From positions 124,001 through 188,000 of the forward strand of contig CALSLT010000021.1 of the NCBI GenBank assembly GCA_943787265.1: DNA of 64,000 nt, in the 5' to 3' direction. This DNA is from an uncultured Planctomycetaceae bacterium (GTDB taxonomy: Bacteria; Planctomycetota; Planctomycetia; Planctomycetales; Planctomycetaceae). Positions 9,989 to 19,600 of the stretch are shown here, one piece after another. Positions within the stretch are counted from its first letter, which is position 1, and each line of letters starts with the position of its first letter. Under the pieces are notes generated by a model, which searched no databases, had not been told where the DNA came from, and worked only from the letters and a program-made list of their open reading frames with translations. The translations under genes were made by a program, and so were the position numbers.

Positions 9989-10579
9989 ATGGTTAAGACT
10001 GCTTCAACGATGCTCCAACTTGGGACGAAGGCTCCTGAGTTTTCTCTCCCGAATATCGACGGTTCTGTCGTGTCGCTGGCAGACTTCGCGGGCAAGAAAG
10101 GTCTGTTGGTTGTCTTCATGTGCAACCACTGTCCGTTCATCAAACATCTGCGGAATGAGCTTGCGGAATTCGGCAACGAATACCAGGGCAAAGGACTCGG
10201 AGTCGTCGGAATCAGTTCCAACGATGTCGCCAACTATCCGGACGACAGCCCGGAAAAGATGGCCGAGGAAGCTGCCGATGCCGGATACCAGTTCCCTTAT
10301 CTTTATGACGAAAGTCAGGAAGTTGCGAAGGCCTACAAGGCGGCGTGTACTCCGGACTTCTTCCTGTTTGATGCTGACCTGACCTTGGCCTACCGAGGCC
10401 AGTTTGATGACAGCCGGCCCGGAAACGATCTGCCAGTGACCGGTGCCGATCTGCGAGCGGCGTGTGACCAGGTTCTGGCTGGTGAGTCCGTTCCTGTGGA
10501 GCAAAAGCCGAGCATTGGCTGCAACATTAAATGGATCGCGGCTCCCGAGTATTTCACTGGTGAGCCAGCCGTCGTCTAA
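9989..10579 (+). CDS. AhpC/TSA-like redoxin (thioredoxin family protein)
   Basis: 196 residues. GAGGGA at 9975-9980 lies 8 bp before the ATG. The fold is thioredoxin-like: LGTKAPEFSLPNIDGSVVSL start, active-site Cys45-Asn-His-Cys48 in VVFMCNHCPFIKHL, GISSNDVANYPDDSPE, and cis-Pro region TPDFFLFD. The CNHCP motif in place of a lone peroxidatic Cys suggests a thiol-disulfide reductase or atypical peroxiredoxin. No signal peptide is visible, so it is probably cytoplasmic. The gene is widespread as a 180-200 residue stand-alone protein, and its substrate is not known. Confidence 0.85.
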   Translation: MVKTASTMLQLGTKAPEFSLPNIDGSVVSLADFAGKKGLLVVFMCNHCPFIKHLRNELAEFGNEYQGKGLGVVGISSNDVANYPDDSPEKMAEEAADAGYQFPYLYDESQEVAKAYKAACTPDFFLFDADLTLAYRGQFDDSRPGNDLPVTGADLRAACDQVLAGESVPVEQKPSIGCNIKWIAAPEYFTGEPAVV

Positions 10580-10668
10580 TACCAAAGGGCGGCTTGGAGT
10601 CGCTCAGAATTCGGCGTTGATCCCGTTTCCGAACCCAGCACTTTGGATGTCGCGCAAGGTATGCTCTC

Positions 10669-11499
10669 ATGGCACTGACGATTCGGCTTCGTGAAAAGAC
10701 ATCCATCCCGGTCGAGGTAGACTCGATTCGAATGGACGAAGTGCGAAGTCAGTCTGTCGACGAAGTCAAAGCGACCCTCGTTCAGTATGGCAACAAGCAG
10801 TTGCCCCTTAGCGATTTCTTTGACGTCGAAGGCTCGGCTGCTGACGACTCGGAAATTGTGTGGGAAGGCGACTGCTCTCACGTCAAGCTGATCGGAGCGA
10901 ACCTCGCCAGCGGAAAGATTCGCGTGGAGGGGAACTCGGGTATGCACCTCGGTGCCGAGATGACCGGCGGCGAGATCGTCGTGACCGGAAACTCGGGTGA
11001 TTGGGTCGGAGCCGAAATGCACGGCGGCCGGATTCATGTTCGCGGTAATGCCGGCCACCTTGTTGGTTCTGTTTATCGCGGCGGGCATCGCGGGATGACC
11101 GGCGGTGAGATCATCATTGATGGCGACGCAGGAAATGAAATCGGCCATGCCATGCGTCGTGGCCTGATTGCGGTTGGTGGTCGCTCTGGCGACGCTCCCG
11201 GTGTCTCGATGATTGCTGGGACGATCCTGTTGTTTGGTAAGACGGGCATTCGGCCGGGGCCGAGTATGCGTCGCGGGACGATTGCCATGTTTGATGGCGA
11301 GTCTGCTCCGGAAATGATTCCCACATTTCGCGCGACTGGTGTTTGCCGGCCGACTTTCATGCGGCTGTACCTTCAGCATTTGCAGTCGTTGGGCTTTTCA
11401 TTGCCGGACGGTGCGCTGGACGCACAATTTCATCGCTACAACGGCGACTTCCTTGAACTGGGCAAGGGCGAGATTCTTGTCCGAGCCGACCTGAACTGA
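10669..11499 (+). CDS. fhcC: Formylmethanofuran dehydrogenase/formyltransferase-hydrolase subunit C
   Basis: 276 residues. The centre is a run of glycine-rich right-handed beta-helix turns (GAEMTGGEIVVTGNSG, VGAEMHGGRIHVRGNAG, GMTGGEIIIDGDAG, GPSMRRGTIAMFDG), the hallmark of FwdC/FhcC and of the glutamate-synthase GltB C-terminal domain. The N-terminus (LTIRLREKTSIPVEVDSI) and length match FhcC. In methylotrophs and planctomycetes the Fhc complex handles formyl groups in tetrahydromethanopterin-linked C1 oxidation. The other fhc genes are not in this window. oleC begins 12 bp after its stop, so the two are probably co-transcribed. Confidence 0.88.
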   Translation: MALTIRLREKTSIPVEVDSIRMDEVRSQSVDEVKATLVQYGNKQLPLSDFFDVEGSAADDSEIVWEGDCSHVKLIGANLASGKIRVEGNSGMHLGAEMTGGEIVVTGNSGDWVGAEMHGGRIHVRGNAGHLVGSVYRGGHRGMTGGEIIIDGDAGNEIGHAMRRGLIAVGGRSGDAPGVSMIAGTILLFGKTGIRPGPSMRRGTIAMFDGESAPEMIPTFRATGVCRPTFMRLYLQHLQSLGFSLPDGALDAQFHRYNGDFLELGKGEILVRADLN

Positions 11500-11511
11500 C
11501 CCGGCATCCGT

Positions 11512-13182
11512 ATGTCCGATCAGGTTAATATTGCCGAGCGGCTGCGAGAGTCCGCGAGACTCTATCCGCATCAAAAAGCCGTGGTCTTTCCCGTCGGCCG
11601 TGATTCGCTTGGCCGAGTGACGTACACGCATCTCACGTTTGCACAACTTGACGACGAGAGTGACCGGCTGGCTAAGGGGCTGGTCGACTTTGGCGTGCAA
11701 CCGGGGCATCGTCTGGTGTTGATGGTTCGGCCCAGCCTGGAGTTTATCGCTCTAACGTTCGCTCTGTTTAAGACGGGAGCGGTCGCCGTTCTGATCGATC
11801 CCGGAATGGGGCGGTCGAACATTTTCGGCTGTCTCGAAACGGTCGAACCCGACGGCTTTGTCGCGATTCCGATTGTCCAGGCAGTCCGAACAGTTAATCG
11901 TCGGAAGTTTCCCAATGCCAGGCTTAATGTCACCGTCGGCGGCCGACGCTGGTTCTGGGGCGGCACGACTTACGAAGAGTTGGTTAAGACGTCGAGAGAT
12001 GGTTTTCAATCTGCAGGCACAAAGGCAACAGATCCCGCAGCCATCATTTTTACCAGCGGAAGCACCGGGCCGCCGAAGGGCGTTGCCTACGAACACGGGA
12101 TGTTCGACGCTCAGGTCCAGCTTCTGCAGCAGCACTACGACATTCAGCCAGGTGAAGTGGACCTGCCGGGCTTTCCGTTGTTTGCGTTGTTCAACTCGGC
12201 GATGGGAGTGACGACGGTCATTCCCGACATGGACCCGACAAAGCCGGCTCAAGTCGATCCGTTGTTGATTCTGGAAGCCATTCGCGATCAGGGAGTCACT
12301 CAGGCGTTTGGTTCACCGGCAATCTGGAATCGAATTGGCCGCCACTGCGAAGCAACCGGCGAGAAGCTGGGTTCGTTAAAGCGAGTTCTTTCTGCAGGCG
12401 CGCCTGTGCCGATCCATGTTCTGCATCGAATGTTGAAATCATTCAATCACGACGACGCGAACATTCACACGCCGTACGGAGCAACGGAATCGTTGCCAGT
12501 CGCTTCGATTTCCGGCCGAGAAGTTCTGAGCGAAACGGCGGAGCTGTCGCGGCGCGGAGCGGGGACATGCGTTGGTCGACTCTTTACAAGGGTGAGTGTG
12601 CGGATCATCGAGATCACGGACGGGCCGATCGAGCATGTCTGCGAAACTCGCGAACTACCGCGCGGTGAAATCGGCGAAATTCTTGTCCAGGCTCCGTCTA
12701 CAACGCGGGAGTATTTTCGTAGACCGGACGCGACGGCTCTGGCGAAGGTCGCGGATGACGACGGCAGGTTCTGGCATCGAATGGGAGATGTCGGCTGGTT
12801 CGGCGACGACGACCGACTTTGGTTCTGCGGACGCAAGGCTCACATCGTCGAAGTGGCCGTGGGGCGAATGTTTACGATTCCGTGCGAAGCGATCTTTAAC
12901 GAGCACTCGCGAGTATTCCGTTCGGCATTGGTCGGCGTTGGTGACAAGCCAAATCAGAAGCCAGTGATCATCGTCGAACCCGAAGCAGGGGACTTTCCAG
13001 AATCCGAATCAGATCAGAAGAAGTTTCGGGAAGAACTTCTGCAGCTTGGCCGCGCGTCGCCGCTTACCGAGTCGATCGAAACAGTTTTGTTCCACCGGTC
13101 GCTGCCGGTCGACATTCGCCACAATGTGAAGATCTTCCGCGAGAAGCTGGCGCCGTGGGCTGAAGAGCAGCTTCGAATTTGA
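11512..13182 (+). CDS. oleC: OleC-like AMP-dependent beta-lactone synthetase / fatty acid ligase
   Basis: 556 residues of the ANL adenylating superfamily. P-loop FTSGSTGPPKG lies near residue 181. OleC-specific stretches are LIDPGMG, the VIPDMDPTKPAQ region, FGSPAIWNRIG, SAGAPVPIHVLHR, TPYGATESLPVAS, GAGTCVGR and HRMGDVGWFGDD followed by LWFCGRKAHIVE. OleC converts beta-hydroxy acids made by OleA/OleD into beta-lactones on the way to long-chain olefins. No oleA, oleB or oleD is in the window, so the activity could instead serve another acyl-activating pathway. It follows fhcC with a 12-bp gap and ends before a strong terminator. Confidence 0.85.
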   Translation: MSDQVNIAERLRESARLYPHQKAVVFPVGRDSLGRVTYTHLTFAQLDDESDRLAKGLVDFGVQPGHRLVLMVRPSLEFIALTFALFKTGAVAVLIDPGMGRSNIFGCLETVEPDGFVAIPIVQAVRTVNRRKFPNARLNVTVGGRRWFWGGTTYEELVKTSRDGFQSAGTKATDPAAIIFTSGSTGPPKGVAYEHGMFDAQVQLLQQHYDIQPGEVDLPGFPLFALFNSAMGVTTVIPDMDPTKPAQVDPLLILEAIRDQGVTQAFGSPAIWNRIGRHCEATGEKLGSLKRVLSAGAPVPIHVLHRMLKSFNHDDANIHTPYGATESLPVASISGREVLSETAELSRRGAGTCVGRLFTRVSVRIIEITDGPIEHVCETRELPRGEIGEILVQAPSTTREYFRRPDATALAKVADDDGRFWHRMGDVGWFGDDDRLWFCGRKAHIVEVAVGRMFTIPCEAIFNEHSRVFRSALVGVGDKPNQKPVIIVEPEAGDFPESESDQKKFREELLQLGRASPLTESIETVLFHRSLPVDIRHNVKIFREKLAPWAEEQLRI

Positions 13183-13243
13183 GTTTCGTGGTTAAGTCAT
13201 TCGCATGCAGGCTGGGCTGTTGACAGCGTTGATACAAGAAAAC

Positions 13244-13280
13244 AAGCCGGTTGAGCATTACTGCTCGACCGGCTTTTTTG
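13244..13280. terminator. Intrinsic terminator between oleC and cysC
   Basis: 14-bp stem (AAGCCGGTTGAGCA at 13244-13257, complement at 13262-13275 with one G-T pair), 4-nt loop, then T6 on the plus strand. It lies between converging genes, so it may also act on the minus strand. Confidence 0.85.
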
Positions 13281-13300
13281 ATTCTTGACGACGAGCGTCG

Positions 13301-13906
13301 TTAGACGATGCCGCTGCTTTCGAGATAGGCGATCACTTCGTTGGCGAGTTCGTCGACACCTTTGTTGTCGGAGTCGAGGACGAGTTCCGCGTTTTCTGGA
13401 GCTTCGTACGGAGCGTCGATTCCGGTGAAGTCTTTGATTTCTCCGGCGCGAGCCTTCTTGTAGAGCCCTTTCGGGTCGCGGGCTTCGCAGGTTTCCAGTG
13501 AAGCATTGACGTGGATTTCGATGAACTGGCCTTCGGGCAACAGCTCTCGGACGGCGGCTCGGTCAGCTCGGTATGGAGAGATGAAAGCAGTCGGTGTGAT
13601 GACGCCCGCATCAGCGAACAACCTGGCGACCTCACCAATGCGGCGGATGTTTTCCGCGCGGTCTTCGGCAGAGAACGTCAGGTTTTTATTCAGCCCCAAT
13701 CGAATGTTGTCGCCGTCCAGAACGTAGGTCCGCTTGCCGAGTTCGTGGAGTTTGTAGTCGACTTCGTTGGCAACCGTGCTTTTGCCGCAGCCGCTCAGCC
13801 CAGTGAACCAGAGGACGGCTCCTTTATGCCCAGCAAGCTTGCATCGATCGTCGCTCGAAACACGATGCTCGTGCAACGTAACGTTAGTTGCTTTCTGCTC
13901 AGTCAT
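13301..13906 (-). CDS. cysC: Adenylyl-sulfate (APS) kinase
   Basis: 201 residues, the usual size of stand-alone CysC. Phosphorylates adenosine 5'-phosphosulfate to PAPS, for sulfate assimilation or as sulfonate donor for sulfotransferases. P-loop GLSGCGKST at residues 36-44; YVLDGDNIRLGLNKNLTF, with the DGDN substrate loop; FISPYRADR; and the lid region ARAGEIKDFTGIDAPYE are all present and intact. No cysN, cysD or sulfotransferase gene lies beside it. Single-gene unit reading toward the oleC terminator. Confidence 0.95.
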   Translation of the reverse strand: MTEQKATNVTLHEHRVSSDDRCKLAGHKGAVLWFTGLSGCGKSTVANEVDYKLHELGKRTYVLDGDNIRLGLNKNLTFSAEDRAENIRRIGEVARLFADAGVITPTAFISPYRADRAAVRELLPEGQFIEIHVNASLETCEARDPKGLYKKARAGEIKDFTGIDAPYEAPENAELVLDSDNKGVDELANEVIAYLESSGIV

Positions 13907-14435
13907 TCTGGGGGCTGCTGTATACGGGGTGTCTGGGAGTCGGCATCAAAGGGCACTGCCACATGCTCTAAATCGGGTTTTTGGGCCGCCAAAGCCCTCA
14001 CCGGCGGGAATCGTAGGGAAGAGCCAGAGGGGAGAAAAGCGACGATTCGGAGTCAACATTGCCCGGGCTATGGATTGCTGGTGTATTTTGTTCGTTGCAG
14101 AGATTGGTGGCGAAAAATGTTTTGACGACCCGAAATATCACGGTTAGAGTTTTGGCGATCAGCCGGACTTCCGATGCGTCGAACGGAGTCTTTCGATGTG
14201 TCCGGTGATTTCAGAAGCTAAGAGTCAAGGATGGCTGCAGGGATTACAATCCTCCGCAGCGTTGAGCGTTTTCGAGACAGCTCCGTAGATTTGCACCCAT
14301 TGCCAAAGAGTGTTGCGTCGGTCACGTTGAAACCATTGGCCAATCTGATGGTTCGAGGCCGACGGTGCGGTAGATGCTGGAAGGCTACTTCTGAGCGTTC
14401 TCGGAATGGGCCGATTCAGATCAAGGAGGAGTTTC
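13907..14435. other. Intergenic region cysC / BON-protein gene
   Basis: About 530 bp between divergent genes with no convincing ORF or RNA. AAGGAGGA at 14423-14430 is the ribosome-binding site of the following gene. Confidence 0.45.
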
Positions 14436-14687
14436 ATGGATGTACGGGTTGATCGGTCGGAGACCGAACTGGTGGCTCACGAGCACTTGCTGGAAGCAGT
14501 GATCGAGAGCGTTGCCCACCGCACGAACGGCCAGATTCGCGAGCTTGCGGTTTCCATTACTGGCCACGTTGCAAAGCTCAGCGGCAAGACGTCGCGGTAC
14601 TACTACAAACAGCTTGCGACGAGCGGTGTGCAGGATGGCGGCTTTGGCCTCGAGGTCGAAAACGAAATTTCAGTCGGCATTCGCTAG
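14436..14687 (+). CDS. Small BON-domain-like protein
   Basis: 83 residues from ATG 14436, fixed by a strong AAGGAGGA 5 bp upstream; an earlier in-frame ATG at 14406 has no such site. The pattern GQIRELAVSITGHVAKLSGKT followed by SRYYYKQLA is the beta-alpha-beta core of a BON domain (bacterial OsmY and nodulation). These small soluble planctomycete BON proteins have no established function; membrane or ligand binding is the usual suggestion. No signal peptide. Confidence 0.65.
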   Translation: MDVRVDRSETELVAHEHLLEAVIESVAHRTNGQIRELAVSITGHVAKLSGKTSRYYYKQLATSGVQDGGFGLEVENEISVGIR

Positions 14688-14770
14688 TTGGCACTCGTCG
14701 TTGCCATGTAGATTCTCGTTTTGCTGAGTAGTCTGAGTCTCGCGCCCCTCGGAAGCTCTATCGGTTCAAC

Positions 14771-15190
14771 ATGAAAGTGTACTTCGGCCAGATCTATGTT
14801 GAGCCAGGGATCGTGTTTCCTTTTTCACACCTCTTTCAACGACGTCTTTCTCGAGAAGTCACGTCGCGTGTGAAGCCGTCGATGACCTTTGTCGAGAAAT
14901 ACGGAATCGACTGGGAGCTGATGTTCCGGATCAGCGCAAAGACTCAGATTGACGAAATGGAGATTCGCGGGCCATCCGTCTACAAAGCCGACAAAGACGT
15001 CGAGTATGTCTTATTCTTGCCTTTCGACGTAATCGCCCGCAGCGAATGTGTACCGAAATCGGCCTTAAGGTTTTTGTTCAACGGTTTTTGTGACGTGTTA
15101 AGACAATTGGATGTCGACACGGCCGACGTTGAAGGGGCGTCAGAGTCAATCATTGGCGATATTTGCTCCGATGCCACAATGTTCGAATGA
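14771..15190 (+). CDS. Hypothetical protein, 139 aa
   Basis: Begins MKVYFGQIYVEPGIVFPF and contains aromatic-rich strands (EKYGIDWELMFRISAKT, VEYVLFLPFDVIARSE) and a C-terminal acidic helix (DVDTADVEGASESIIGD). The ordered hydrophobic pattern supports a real globular alpha/beta protein. Size, acidity and lack of a signal peptide resemble immunity-type proteins, but I recognise no family and no toxin gene is adjacent. The ribosome-binding site is weak (CGGAAGC). It converges on the next gene with a 24-bp gap. Confidence 0.5.
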   Translation: MKVYFGQIYVEPGIVFPFSHLFQRRLSREVTSRVKPSMTFVEKYGIDWELMFRISAKTQIDEMEIRGPSVYKADKDVEYVLFLPFDVIARSECVPKSALRFLFNGFCDVLRQLDVDTADVEGASESIIGDICSDATMFE

Positions 15191-15214
15191 TTACACACGG
15201 ACATTGGCTTTGGG

Positions 15215-16555
15215 TTATCGAGTCCGGCTACCGGCGAATCGGCGGTTGAACTCGCCCGGATCAAAAGCGTCTTTCTTGCGAACGTTTTGTCGGGCATCCT
15301 GAAGCAATCGCTGAACATTGCTCAGTGGAGTTGGGGGATCGACCGAGTTCAGTTTCTGTTCGTTGTTGCCAATGATTGGCGGCTCGGCTATGGGAAGCGG
15401 CTCACCCGACGCTGGCGAAGCCCCCACGGTGCCATTGCCAGGCTGGCGTTGAGTTGAGGCGAGATCGGACGGGGCGTATTTCTCACTCGGTTGGAATTGT
15501 GACGAGGTCTGTCGCTGTGAACTGTTGCCGCTAACCGTCGATGCATTCGAAGCTGGTGACTTGCTGGAGAAAGCGGTTGGTTCGCCTGTCTGCAACTCGA
15601 AGCTGAGCTCCTTCGCGGCGGTTTTCATCCAGGTTTGAAGAGTTGCCATCTGAACCGCTCCGTATCGGCCGTTGAAGATCGTTTTTCCGGCGTGTGTGCC
15701 GCGGACAATTGTCGTGAGTCGTGTTCGGTTGTTTGGTCCCGGTTGCAGATCTTTCAGCACGGCCGCCAGGTTTCGTTCCGAAACGACGCGAGAATTGCCG
15801 GAGCCGCTTCGCAATTTCGTCAGCTTGAATTCGTTCTTTGCTGCCGAACCGTGGCACCGGGCGTTGCCACACTTGTTGAGCAGTAGTGGCTGAATGCTCG
15901 CAACGAATTCACGAGCTGTATCTGGGCTCAGTCCAGAAAGGCTTCGTACTTCATCGACTGGGGCTTCGATCTCACGGTCTCTCAGAATGACGACATCGTT
16001 CGGTTGTTCGGAAGGTTCGGGCTGCGGAGTTCGGCGGTGAATCTCGTTGTCGACTCGGTTCAGCATCAATCGTGCGGTTTCGTTGGCGGGATCTTTTTCC
16101 AGAGCGTCACGGAGTTCACGTGCGGCTTCGGCGAGGATGTCCTGACTAAGGCACCACTCGGCCAATCGCAAATGCGTCGCCACGGTGGGGCGGCCATTTT
16201 GAATCCGCAGTCGCAGGTAAGCCGAATTGAGATCGTCCGCGTCGAAGTGAACCTGCTCAAAAGGGATCACGGCATTTCCGCGATCTGTAGAAACCAGCCA
16301 CCCCGTCGAGATCATCTTAATTCGACCTTTCATCACACGGCCCGTTCGCAGAACGAGGACTCGTTCTCCCGGCGTGAGGCTGGATGGGCTGTTGACGCTC
16401 GAACCGGCCGGGCCAATGAAACTTGATTGGGCGGTCGCAGCATTTTGAGCAATAACACTTATACTCACTGCGAATGCCAGATAGCCGGCCAGGCGTTTCT
16501 GCCAGAACCAGTTTTGGTGGTGAGTCGGTGTTCGAAGATCGGTCGAGTTTGACAT
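15215..16555 (-). CDS. Secreted protein with a CX4CH heme-like motif
   Basis: 446 residues. A basic N-terminus and hydrophobic segment (LAGYLAFAVSISVIAQNAATAQS) form a probable signal peptide. Next comes a beta-rich stretch (GERVLVLRTGRVMKGRIKMI) and a helical TPR-like region (AEWCLSQDILAEAARELRDALEKDP). Then C229-GNAR-C234-H235 within LLLNKCGNARCHGSAAKNEF, a CX4CH motif preceding a region like planctomycete cytochrome/PSCyt domains; the last ~120 residues are disordered Ser/Pro/Gln-rich. CX4CH is known in multiheme c-type cytochromes such as c3; heme binding here is inference. It lies 118 bp downstream of the degenerate kinase gene, probably one operon. Confidence 0.6.
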   Translation of the reverse strand: MSNSTDLRTPTHHQNWFWQKRLAGYLAFAVSISVIAQNAATAQSSFIGPAGSSVNSPSSLTPGERVLVLRTGRVMKGRIKMISTGWLVSTDRGNAVIPFEQVHFDADDLNSAYLRLRIQNGRPTVATHLRLAEWCLSQDILAEAARELRDALEKDPANETARLMLNRVDNEIHRRTPQPEPSEQPNDVVILRDREIEAPVDEVRSLSGLSPDTAREFVASIQPLLLNKCGNARCHGSAAKNEFKLTKLRSGSGNSRVVSERNLAAVLKDLQPGPNNRTRLTTIVRGTHAGKTIFNGRYGAVQMATLQTWMKTAAKELSFELQTGEPTAFSSKSPASNASTVSGNSSQRQTSSQFQPSEKYAPSDLASTQRQPGNGTVGASPASGEPLPIAEPPIIGNNEQKLNSVDPPTPLSNVQRLLQDARQNVRKKDAFDPGEFNRRFAGSRTR

Positions 16556-16673
16556 TTCGATTTAGCTTCTTCGAGTTCGAGACGCGGCTGAGTTTACTCT
16601 GGCGATGGTTCGGAAAGTCCGCTTTTCCTGGTGTCAACTTTTCGTGTGGAGTGCGCACAAGACTAAAAGGGCA

Positions 16674-19600
16674 TCAAAGTGTTGGCCCGATTTCCGGATT
16701 GATCAGCAATTCGTCGTCGTCTGGTGTCTGCATGTTGCCACCCGAGCTGTTTGAAATGCCGGGGAGCTGTGATGACAACCTGTTTGTCTGGGTGTCGGTC
16801 AGGATTGAATTTGCGCGTTGTTGATTCGGCGGGCCTTGAAACGTGAGTTCAGTCTGCATCAGCCCTTGGACGGAGACCTCTGCTGCGTCAAGGGGCTGAT
16901 GCCCGCTTCCATTGCTCGCCTGCCAGGAAGCCAGTCCGACAAAGTTACCGGCGAAAGAATCGTCCCCCTCGAAAGAAACGCGTTCGTGCCACGCGAGCTG
17001 GAGCCGTCCAGCCACAAACGTGATTAACGATTCCGCTTCGTTCCGTGAGCGAGGTCGCAGGTCGAAGACGCTCGAGATCGGTTTGATGGTCAAGCGAGAT
17101 TTCCAGGGAGCTGCGTTTCGCAGGTCGATCGCGATCAGGCTTCCGCAATTACGGAGTGTGGTTTGTTCAATCTCGAATATGTTGTCGCCGGTGGCGGCTC
17201 CGTCGGTTGCGATGAACAGTGGGCCGCCGCCAACCTTCAGCGTATTGACGCAGCGGACTTTCTGGCCGGGGGCTGCGAGCATGATCGACGAGTGAGAGCC
17301 GGTGAGTTGGCAGTTGATGAACTCGAGATTGCCGGCGAGTGGGTCGGACGCGTCTATCGGTGCCCATTGGATCGCCAGTCCAGACGAGAGTGCTGGTGAA
17401 ATCGAGGGCCTTCCGCTTTGCGACGCTGCTGAAAGAGGTGTCAGGAAATTGACGTTCCGACAGGTCAGTTTCTGGGAACGGATCTGAGAAACGGCTGCCA
17501 GTGTCGATCCGGAATTTGGCTTCAAGCGAAGCTCGACATTTTCGAGGGTTACTTCTGTGGCGACAAGCTGCAACGGGTGACTCGATACGATGATGGTGGC
17601 TGGAACGTCAGACGCGCCGCGGATGATGAGATGACTGCCTGGCCACGGTATTGAGGCGGCGTCATAGCTGCCGGGTTCTGATAGAAGCACGAGCCCGTAT
17701 GGGTCGGGTTCTGGCAGCGGTAACAAACCAGAAGCCTCAGATGCGGGCCGCGGTTTCTGTCGAGCAACTGAATCTGCTCGTTGTTCAGAACCTTCGCTCG
17801 CCGTTTCGGGGAGAGTTTCGCCGTCCCCGCTGTCGGGTTTCATTGTCGCTGTCGTATTTGGCAACTCGCCAGAGTTGGATGGTTCTTCGGTTGAAGACTG
17901 CGAGGCAGGTGATCCGTTGGTTACTGATCGGTCGTTGCTGACGCTTTCGGCGAACCTCTGTGGCAATCTTGCGAGAACAAAGTTGCGCGAGCGTCCATCA
18001 AAGGTGAGCAGAGCTCCGACTGCGATGAGCACCGCCGCACACACGCAGGCCAGTGATGTTGCCGTCCGTCGAGTCGATGATGGCTGAGAGGTTCGTCGGA
18101 CGGGCTGTTGGAATCCTGAAGCAAATCTCGCCAGTCGGCGTCTGGATGATCGACCTGCCGGTTTGATACTGACAGTTTGTGTTGTGAGTGTTTTTTGCGA
18201 AGAAGTCTTCGGTTGCGTCTCGTTATTTGGCTTAGAAGTTTTGTTGTCGGGGCGTTGAGCGTTCTGCCGGCTGGATTTCGCACGGTGGCGAGTTCCGTCG
18301 ACGAGAAGTTCTCTTGCGTTTCGGGGGCGTCGAGTGGGGGCAGGCTCGGTCAGCCATTCAATGGTCCGAGCCAGATTGTCGGGAGTGTCGGGAGCGAACT
18401 CGCGGATGTCAGGGAGTCGTTCTGTTTGATGAGCGGCCAGCTTGGCGAGCGGATCTCCAGTTGGGAAAGCGGGCCGTCCTGCCAGAACCTGCCACAAAGC
18501 GAATCCGAGTGCGTAAAGGTCTGACCGAAGTGTAGCGGCTGCACCCGTGCCGATGAGTTCCGGAGCGATTCCGTCGTTTTGTTCTGGTGAGACGTGGGCA
18601 CTGATCTGCAACTCGGGCTGCAGTGCCGGTCGAATTCCAGCATCGACGAGAACTGCTTGTCCGGAAGGGAGCAACCGGATATTGCTGAGCAGAATTTCGC
18701 CGTGCACGATGCCGGCATCGTGCAAAGCTGCCAGCGATTCCAGAAGCTGCCGAGCGATGGCGTCGACGTCTGCCGCTGGCAATCGGCCGCGGCGGAGCAG
18801 GATTTCGGAAAGCGACAGGCCATCAACCCATCGGCTGACAATGGCGAGTTCTGTGTTCAGCTTGTCTGTACGCTCTCGCGATGGTGATTTGGTTTTGTGA
18901 CGAGCGCGGCCGACGCCAGCTTTTGTTCCGCGTTTCTTCGACGTTGAAACCGTGCTGGTCTGTCGCGACGCTCGCGTTGCAGCACTCTCTTTCAGCTTTT
19001 CTGAAGATGTCAACTCCGGCATCGGGACGTCTGGGACTTCCGACACGCTGTGTGGGACAATGATGCCGGACTGTGACAGCCTCGGAGATTTTTCGATCAA
19101 TTGCTTGAGTCGGTCGTTGACGGGTTTGCGAAGTTCGGATGGAACGACGACTCGTTTGATGACACATTGCCCTTGCTGATCAGGCAGGCGAGCGAGGTAT
19201 GTCGCCGATCGGTGACTCTGCCCGATTCGGTCTTCGACAATGCAGGGGCCGATTCGCAGCAATTCGGGCTGGTCGGCTTCGATCGTCTGAGCCTGCCAGG
19301 ATGTCAGCAGGCGTCGTTGGACAAGAGCGTCGAGCCAAACGGAATCGAAGGCTGGCAGGTCAGCGGAAAGTGCCTTCACTCGGGACGCGCAGCGGCGAAG
19401 ATCGCGGGGTGAGCACAGCTTCAAACCCAGCAGTATCTGTTGAAGTCGCCGTGACGGAGGCTCGACCACGAAGGAGGAGTCCTTTCCCGAAGCGTGGTTT
19501 TGGAGGAGTTTTTGAACTGTCGTGAGAAATGACGCTCGAACGGTGAGAAATTCGACCAGTTGGCTGCGAATTAGCGATGGCTGGCCAGCGTCAGCGGTTG

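Noticed and set aside
10576..11379. Minus-strand 267-codon ORF over fhcC
   Set aside because: Shadow of the beta-helix repeats of fhcC; composition is Arg/Thr/His-rich and unlike a protein family.
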